A DNA stretch of 5,028 bases, taken from contig CAZLSW010000132.1 of NCBI GenBank assembly GCA_964562375.1, positions 1 through 5,028 of the forward strand, in the 5' to 3' direction. Source of the DNA: JAJPXC01 sp964562375. GTDB lineage: Bacteria > Bacteroidota > Bacteroidia > Bacteroidales > Muribaculaceae. Made by a program: the position numbers and the translations under genes. The notes under the pieces were generated by a model. That model was not told the origin of the DNA, searched no databases, and worked only from the letters and a program-made list of their open reading frames with translations. Below are positions 1-5,028 of this stretch, piece by piece (positions within the stretch are counted from its first letter, which is position 1; each line of letters opens with the position of its first letter).

Positions 1-24
1 GCGTTTTTACCCAGCCCGGGGACA

Positions 25-38
25 ATCGGCAAGCCGAT
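25..38. repeat. Palindrome 1, ATCGGC-AA-GCCGAT
   Basis: Perfect 6-bp inverted repeat with an AA loop. It is enclosed by the outer arms 16-21 and 41-46, so the full hairpin spans 16-46. Confidence 0.8.
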
Positions 39-64
39 ATCCCCGGACTGCGCTATTTGCGCGG

Positions 65-80
65 GGTCGGCAAGCCGACC
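65..80. repeat. Palindrome 2, GGTCGGC-AA-GCCGACC
   Basis: Perfect 7-bp inverted repeat with an AA loop. With its left flank (60-64, CGCGG) it forms a 21-nt block whose exact reverse complement is found at 177-197. Confidence 0.85.
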
Positions 81-176
81 ACCATCCATCTACCCTGCCA
101 AACACATGGTTTTGCAGCTGTCCCGGATTTTCCTTAACTGCTAACGGATCGTAACCCGAAGCGCTACTATATGGGC

Positions 177-192
177 GGTCGGCTTGCCGACC
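177..192. repeat. Palindrome 3, opposite orientation, TT loop
   Basis: GGTCGGC and GCCGACC around a TT loop. It is the reverse complement of palindrome 2, and the match runs on into the flank (177-197 against 60-80, 21 nt exact). A GCGCTACT motif at 161-168, also present in unit B (289-296), lies just upstream, so the segment 155-197 looks like a rearranged partial copy of the unit. Confidence 0.85.
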
Positions 193-207
193 CCGCGAAA
201 GTGGAAG

Positions 208-225
208 GCTTCGGCAAGCCGAAGC
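208..225. repeat. Palindrome 4, variant arms GCTTCGGC-AA-GCCGAAGC
   Basis: Perfect 8-bp inverted repeat with an AA loop. The outer arm bases differ from the other copies but remain complementary. An alternative, mutually exclusive stem is possible, pairing GGCTTCG at 207-213 with CGAAGCC at 227-233. Confidence 0.8.
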
Positions 226-260
226 TCGAAGCCTACTACATTCTATACCCAGCCCGGGCG

Positions 261-277
261 GGTCGGCAAAGCCGACC
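261..277. repeat. Palindrome 5, GGTCGGC-AAA-GCCGACC
   Basis: Perfect 7-bp inverted repeat with a 3-nt AAA loop, where most other copies have 2 nt. It is nested inside the arms 254-258 and 281-285. Confidence 0.85.
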
Positions 278-302
278 ACACCCGGACTGCGCTACTTGAA
301 GG

Positions 303-318
303 GGTCGGCAAGCCGACC
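303..318. repeat. Palindrome 6, GGTCGGC-AA-GCCGACC
   Basis: Perfect 7-bp inverted repeat with an AA loop. The core is identical to palindrome 2, and it closes unit B. Confidence 0.85.
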
Positions 319-395
319 ATGTTCCGGCACAACAATTAATAAGCAATTCCAGTCGTGTCATACATTTTGACCCAGCCCCTTCCATCCTGCTGCGA

Positions 396-410
396 GGGAG
401 CCTGACTCCC
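396..410. repeat. GGGAG/CTCCC hairpin
   Basis: A 5-bp stem GGGAG/CTCCC with the 5-nt loop CCTGA. It lies just downstream of a partial echo of the composite-unit start (ACCCAGCCCC at 370-379). No run of T follows on the plus strand, so it is not a convincing intrinsic terminator in that direction. Its role is unknown. Confidence 0.5.
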
Positions 411-441
411 GGTTTTGGCGGTGGAGCGAGGGTGATAATTG

Positions 442-473
442 TTTGCGGGGTTGCGAAAAAATGCGTAAATTTG
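442..473 (+). promoter_or_regulatory. Predicted Bacteroidetes-type gyrB promoter
   Basis: TTTG at 442-445 is followed, after a 20-nt spacer, by TAAATTTG at 466-473. These match the primary-sigma consensus described for Bacteroides (-33 TTTG and -7 TAnnTTTG), and the -7 box matches at every fixed position. Transcription would start near 477-481, giving an mRNA leader of about 40 nt before the gyrB ATG at 519. The leader is A-rich, with AAGGT at 490-494 too far upstream to act as a usual Shine-Dalgarno site; this is normal for the phylum. A weaker TATTTTG box at 479-485 has no partner -33 element at the right distance. Confidence 0.65.
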
Positions 474-518
474 TACCGTATTTTGAACTAAGGTAAAGAT
501 AAGACCAAAAATCACAAT

Positions 519-2462
<1,944 letters not shown>

Positions 2463-2464
2463 CC

Positions 2465-2536
2465 CATAGGGCTTATGAGGCATATAAGCCCCATAGGCCC
2501 TATAATCCTTATAGGCCTTATAGGCCCTATAAGCAA
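2465..2536 (+). repeat. 9-nt tandem repeat, consensus TATAGGCCY, 8 units
   Basis: Starting two bases after the gyrB stop, eight consecutive 9-nt units fill most of the gap: CATAGGGCT, TATGAGGCA, TATAAGCCC, CATAGGCCC, TATAATCCT, TATAGGCCT, TATAGGCCC and TATAAGCAA. The spacing never slips, although most units differ by one to four bases. The unit is partly self-complementary, so several hairpins can form, for example GGGCTTAT/ATAAGCCC (2469-2491) and CTTATAGG/CCTATAAG (2508-2533). Read in the frame of the units it would encode Tyr-Arg/Lys-Pro repeats, but that frame only shadows gyrB and is not taken as a gene. Confidence 0.85.
2469..2491 (+). other. Hairpin after gyrB stop
   Basis: A perfect 8-bp stem, GGGCTTAT with ATAAGCCC, and a 7-nt loop, starting 7 nt after the gyrB stop codon. 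No T-run follows, so it is not a standard intrinsic terminator. It could protect or attenuate the gyrB mRNA 3' end, or be a by-product of the tandem repeat. Confidence 0.4.
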
Positions 2537-2560
2537 CAAAAAGCCCTCTCCAAGCGTTTC

Positions 2561-2583
2561 AACATTATAATATAATATCGACT
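2561..2583 (+). promoter_or_regulatory. AT-rich leader of rnr
   Basis: The 23 nt before the rnr ATG are almost entirely A and T, with TATAAT-like strings at 2566-2571 and 2571-2576. There is no Shine-Dalgarno sequence. Bacteroidetes ribosomes commonly initiate on unstructured A/T-rich leaders, so this fits a translation initiation region. No clear TTTG / TAnnTTTG promoter is visible in the gap. Either rnr is read through from gyrB or it has a divergent promoter here. Confidence 0.35.
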
Positions 2584-4848
2584 ATGGCTCGCAATACAAC
2601 CAAATCCTCAGGGCAACTCAAAAATGAAGTGCTCAAGTACGCCGCCAGCCAAAAGAACGCGACGTTCAACTATCGTCAAGTGTCGGCGGCTATCGGTTGC
2701 CAAACCCCGGCGCAGCAGCGCTCGGTGGCGTTGATACTTGCCGAGCTCGCTTTTGACGGCGACTTGGTGGAGGTAGCTCCCGGAAAGTACAAGCAGACGG
2801 TGCGCGGCAGCGTCGCCACCGGCACGTTTGTGCGTCGCTCCAACGGCAAGAACGGCGTGGTGACCGACGAGGACGGCGAGATGATTTTCGTGGCCGAGCG
2901 CAACTCCATGCACGCCCTCAACGGCGACAAGGTGATGGTGAACATCGCCGCCGCGCGCCGTGGTGCCGAGCCGGAGGCCGAGGTAATCGATATTATCGAG
3001 GAAAAGGACCAGGTGTTTATCGGCACATTGACCGTTCACCCCAAGATGGGTATCGGCACGCTGTCGACCGACTCCAAATTCCTTGCCAACGACATCCTCA
3101 TCCCCAAGCGCAAGCTTAAGGGTGGCAAAACCGGCGACAAGGCCATAGCGCGAATCACCTCATGGCCCGATGACGCCAAAAACCCTGAGGGCGAGATTGT
3201 TGACATCCTTGGCAAAACCGGCGAGAACACCGCCGAGCAGCATGCCATCCTGGCCGAATACGGCCTTCCCTACAAATATCCCGAGGCCGTGGAGAAAGCG
3301 GCCAACAAGATAGGAGCCGGAATCACCCCGGCCGAGGTGGCCAAGCGTATCGACATGCGCGACGTCACCACGTTCACCATCGACCCCAAGGACGCCAAGG
3401 ACTTCGACGACGCCCTGTCGATCCGCAAGTTGCCCAACGGCAACTACGAGGTGGGCGTGCACATCGCCGACGTAACCCATTACGTGAAGCCCGACTCCAT
3501 TCTGGAGAAGGAGGCACAGAAGCGCGCCACGTCGGTATACCTGGTTGACCGCGTCGTGCCGATGCTTCCCGAGCACCTGAGCAACGGCATCTGCTCGCTG
3601 CGCCCCGACGAGGAGAAACTCACCTTCTCCACCATCTTCGAGATGACCCCCGACGCACGCGTGGTGAAGTCGAAAATCGCCCGCACGGTGATCAAGAGCA
3701 ACCGCCGTTTCACCTACGAGGAGGCTCAGGACATCATCGAAAAGGGCGAAGGCGACTACTCCGAGGAGCTGAAGGTGCTGAACGAGATGGCCAAGGTGCT
3801 TCGCAAAGAGCGCTACGAGAACGGCTCGGTGGAATTTGACCGCGCCGAGGTGCGTTTCGACATCGACGAGACGGGTCACCCCACGGGTGTCTACTTCAAG
3901 GAATCGAAGGATGCCAACAAGCTGATCGAGGAGTTTATGTTGCTGGCCAACAAGACTGTAGCCTCGGCCATCGGCAACCCCGGCGGCAAGAAAAAACCGA
4001 AAGCCTTTGTTTACCGCGTGCACGACATGCCCGATCCCGGCAAACTTGCCGACCTGGCCAAACTGTCGCGCACATTCGGCTACAAGGTGAAGGCCAACGG
4101 CTCGTCGCGCGAGGTCAACCGCTCAATCAACCGCATGCTGGCCGACGTAAAGGGTAAAGGCGAGGAGAATTTCCTGTCGACACTCGCAATCCGCTCCATG
4201 GCCAAAGCTGTGTACTCGACCAACAATATCGGCCACTACGGCCTTGGTTTTGACTACTATACCCATTTCACCTCCCCCATCCGCCGCTATCCCGACATGA
4301 TGGTTCACCGTTTGCTCGACAAGTACCTCAACGGTGGCCGTTCGGTCAACCTGGAGAAACTCGAGGAGCAGTGCAAGCACTCGTCGGAGATGGAGCAATT
4401 GGCAGCCAACGCCGAGCGCTCGTCAATCAAGTACAAGCAGGTGGAGTTCATGGGCGACCATCTGGGCGAGGTGTACGACGGCATCATCTCGGGTGTTACC
4501 GAGTGGGGCCTGTACGTGGAGCTGAACGACAACAAGTGCGAGGGCCTGGTGCCCGTACGCGACCTTGCCGACGACTATTACGACTTTGACGAGCAGAACT
4601 ATTGCCTCGTGGGACGTCGCAACGGCAACCGTTATCGCCTTGGCGACGAGGTGAAGGTGCAGGTAGCCCGGGCCAACCTCGACCGCAAGCAGCTCGATTT
4701 CGCCCTCCTCGACGACAAGGGACGCCCCAAAGGCGAGGATATGATGGGCAAACAGGTGTCGGTGGCCCAAGCCATCAACTCCGGAGGCCGCGCCAAGAAC
4801 AAGAAACCCCACCAGCGCAAGCCCCAACGCCGCTCCCGCCGCCACTAA
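2584..4848 (+). CDS. rnr: Ribonuclease R (RNase II/RNB family 3'-5' exoribonuclease)
   Basis: Hydrolytic, processive 3'-5' exoribonuclease that degrades structured RNA, including defective rRNA and mRNA decay intermediates. The 754 residues show an N-terminal winged-helix-like region (about 10-70), cold-shock-type RNA-binding segments (about 75-210), the RNB catalytic domain (about 255-580) and an S1 domain (about 625-710). A basic tail follows (735-754, rich in Lys and Arg, ending QRRSRRH). The four catalytic aspartates lie in IDPKDAKDFDDA as Asp267, Asp273, Asp275 and Asp276, with the family spacing. The base-stacking tyrosine corresponds to Tyr319 in TSVYL. HFTSPIRRYPDM at 561-572 provides the substrate-handling arginines, and VVPMLPEHLSNGICSL (325-339) is also conserved. 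The RNase R-type N-terminal extension and basic tail argue against RNase II. In E. coli the lysine-rich tail recruits RNase R to stalled ribosomes; a similar role here is inference. The ATG at 2584 follows the AT-rich leader. The gene lies 121 nt downstream of gyrB on the same strand. Confidence 0.95.
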   Translation: MARNTTKSSGQLKNEVLKYAASQKNATFNYRQVSAAIGCQTPAQQRSVALILAELAFDGDLVEVAPGKYKQTVRGSVATGTFVRRSNGKNGVVTDEDGEMIFVAERNSMHALNGDKVMVNIAAARRGAEPEAEVIDIIEEKDQVFIGTLTVHPKMGIGTLSTDSKFLANDILIPKRKLKGGKTGDKAIARITSWPDDAKNPEGEIVDILGKTGENTAEQHAILAEYGLPYKYPEAVEKAANKIGAGITPAEVAKRIDMRDVTTFTIDPKDAKDFDDALSIRKLPNGNYEVGVHIADVTHYVKPDSILEKEAQKRATSVYLVDRVVPMLPEHLSNGICSLRPDEEKLTFSTIFEMTPDARVVKSKIARTVIKSNRRFTYEEAQDIIEKGEGDYSEELKVLNEMAKVLRKERYENGSVEFDRAEVRFDIDETGHPTGVYFKESKDANKLIEEFMLLANKTVASAIGNPGGKKKPKAFVYRVHDMPDPGKLADLAKLSRTFGYKVKANGSSREVNRSINRMLADVKGKGEENFLSTLAIRSMAKAVYSTNNIGHYGLGFDYYTHFTSPIRRYPDMMVHRLLDKYLNGGRSVNLEKLEEQCKHSSEMEQLAANAERSSIKYKQVEFMGDHLGEVYDGIISGVTEWGLYVELNDNKCEGLVPVRDLADDYYDFDEQNYCLVGRRNGNRYRLGDEVKVQVARANLDRKQLDFALLDDKGRPKGEDMMGKQVSVAQAINSGGRAKNKKPHQRKPQRRSRRH

Positions 4849-4890
4849 GTAATGGTTAATGGTTAGTGGTTAATGGTTAGTGGTTAATGG
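4849..4890 (+). repeat. 7-nt tandem repeat, TTARTGG, 6 units
   Basis: Beginning immediately after the rnr stop codon, six uninterrupted 7-nt units alternate between TTAATGG and TTAGTGG (first unit GTAATGG). The order is AATGG, AATGG, AGTGG, AATGG, AGTGG, AATGG, so the last four units look like a duplicated 14-nt pair. It can pair imperfectly with the CTAACAA repeat at 4948-4975. Confidence 0.9.
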
Positions 4891-4900
4891 CCGCTGTATT

Positions 4901-4926
4901 CCTTTATTCCTTTAAAGGATGAAAGG
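4901..4926. other. Inner hairpin, CCTTT...AAAGG
   Basis: A 13-nt pyrimidine-rich arm (4901-4913) faces a 13-nt purine-rich arm (4914-4926), with two mismatches in the middle. The centre, TCCTTTAAAGGA, is a perfect 12-nt palindrome. Purine-rich DNA continues to 4943 as AAAAGGAG-type repeats. It sits midway between the two 7-nt tandem repeats. No T-tract follows, so a role in rnr termination is possible but not shown. Confidence 0.5.
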
Positions 4927-4947
4927 AGAAAAGGAGAAAAGGACACC

Positions 4948-4975
4948 CTAACAACTAACAACTAACAACTAACAA
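4948..4975 (-). repeat. 7-nt tandem repeat, CTAACAA (TTGTTAG on minus), 4 units
   Basis: Four perfect copies of CTAACAA. On the minus strand the phase TTAGTTG differs from the TTAGTGG unit at 4849-4890 by one base, so the two arrays form an imperfect inverted pair around the inner hairpin. Confidence 0.9.
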
Positions 4976-5003
4976 TTCAAGTTTCGCAAGTTATCCAAGA
5001 AAC

Positions 5004-5028
5004 CACGAATTAACACTAATATTCACTA
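5004..5028. repeat. 10-nt period repeat cut by window end
   Basis: CACGAATTAA, CACTAATATT and CACTA follow one another with a 10-nt period and run off the window. Only two and a half units are visible, so the true extent is unknown. The segment 4976-5003 before it contains only a weak GTTTC/GAAAC inverted repeat (4981-4985 with 4999-5003). Confidence 0.5.

Larger units (their letters stand above)
8..81 (+). repeat. Composite palindrome unit A (direct repeat)
   Basis: This is the first copy of a 74-nt unit matched by 246-319. It begins TACCCAGCCCGGG, contains a nested hairpin, then CCGGACTGCGCTA, and ends in a perfect 7-bp palindrome. The first hairpin has an inner stem ATCGGC/GCCGAT at 25-38. 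An outer stem CCGGGG (16-21) pairs with CCCCGG (41-46), so the whole half folds into one long stem. The inner arms differ in sequence from unit B yet stay self-complementary. Confidence 0.8.
8..319. repeat. Cluster of REP-like palindromes upstream of gyrB
   Basis: This gap segment holds six short palindromes: five sharing the core TCGGC-loop-GCCGA and one closely related version with ATCGGC arms. Loops are only 2-3 nt (AA, TT or AAA). Two of them sit inside each of two direct composite units (8-81 and 246-319). Each unit starts TACCCAGCCCGGG, continues through CCGGACTGCGCTA and ends GGTCGGCAAGCCGACCA. Between the units lie a palindrome in the opposite orientation and a variant with GCTTCGGC arms. 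The arrangement resembles bacterial repetitive extragenic palindromes, which in other bacteria can be dispersed by REP-associated tyrosine transposases of the IS200/IS605 type. That link is inference, since no transposase is present here. No credible gene is seen in 1-518. Confidence 0.8.
246..319 (+). repeat. Composite palindrome unit B (direct repeat)
   Basis: Second copy of the unit at 8-81 and the same length, offset by 238 nt. Its first hairpin has the GGTCGGC/GCCGACC inner stem (261-277) inside an outer stem CCGGG (254-258) with CCCGG (281-285). It then carries CCGGACTGCGCTA (282-294) and the terminal palindrome 303-318. Confidence 0.8.

Noticed and set aside
7..279. 90-residue minus-strand open frame across the palindrome cluster
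   Set aside because: It is built largely from the repeats themselves, has no recognisable domain and no promoter or leader on that strand. Such frames arise easily in GC-rich palindromes.
8..319. Repeats considered as a CRISPR array
   Set aside because: Repeats are palindromic, vary in sequence and orientation, and have irregular spacing (roughly 15 to 97 nt between copies). There are no regular unique spacers and no cas genes in the window.
396..410. Hairpin considered as an intrinsic terminator for an upstream gene
   Set aside because: The stem is only 5 bp and is followed by GGTTTTGG, not a T-run, so termination is not supported.
2566..2576. TATAAT strings before rnr as a sigma-70 -10 box
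   Set aside because: Bacteroidetes primary sigma factors use TAnnTTTG. With only about 10 nt to the ATG and no -33 TTTG at the right distance, it is better read as an AT-rich initiation region.
3160..4023. 287-residue minus-strand open frame inside rnr
   Set aside because: Same cause as the antisense frame in gyrB: it mirrors the codon bias of the RNB domain and has no independent signals.

Overview
The window is a stretch of Bacteroidota chromosome, most likely from the order Bacteroidales. A Muribaculaceae- or Prevotella-like gut lineage is possible, but the family cannot be fixed from the sequence alone. The evidence is a short-form GyrB of 647 residues with Bacteroidales-type signatures (PAMYIGD near the N-terminus, a GEDVGPRR...ANYANIDA-type C-terminus). 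In addition, a TTTG / TAnnTTTG promoter lies upstream of gyrB, and both genes have A-rich leaders without a Shine-Dalgarno sequence. The coding DNA is fairly GC-rich, while the gaps are AT-rich or repetitive.

Layout: positions 1-518 hold no credible gene. Positions 8-319 carry a cluster of REP-like palindromes built on the core TCGGC-AA-GCCGA, arranged as two direct ~74-nt composite units with inverted and variant copies between them. A further hairpin (396-410) and a good Bacteroidetes-type promoter (442-473) follow. Positions 519-2462 encode GyrB. The gap 2463-2583 holds eight copies of a 9-nt tandem repeat followed by an AT-rich leader. Positions 2584-4848 encode RNase R. The tail 4849-5028 contains a 7-nt tandem repeat, an inner pyrimidine/purine hairpin, a second 7-nt tandem repeat that is roughly the inverse of the first, and the start of a 10-nt repeat cut by the window end.

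Both genes are intact, colinear housekeeping genes. GyrB is the ATPase subunit of DNA gyrase and works with GyrA, which is not in this window. RNase R is a processive 3'-5' exoribonuclease that degrades structured RNA. They have no obvious shared pathway, and the 121-nt repeat-filled gap leaves it open whether they are cotranscribed. I see no defence system, mobile-element gene, tRNA, rRNA or CRISPR array. The unusual content is in the intergenic DNA: every gap carries a different repeat family. I found no new protein-coding system.
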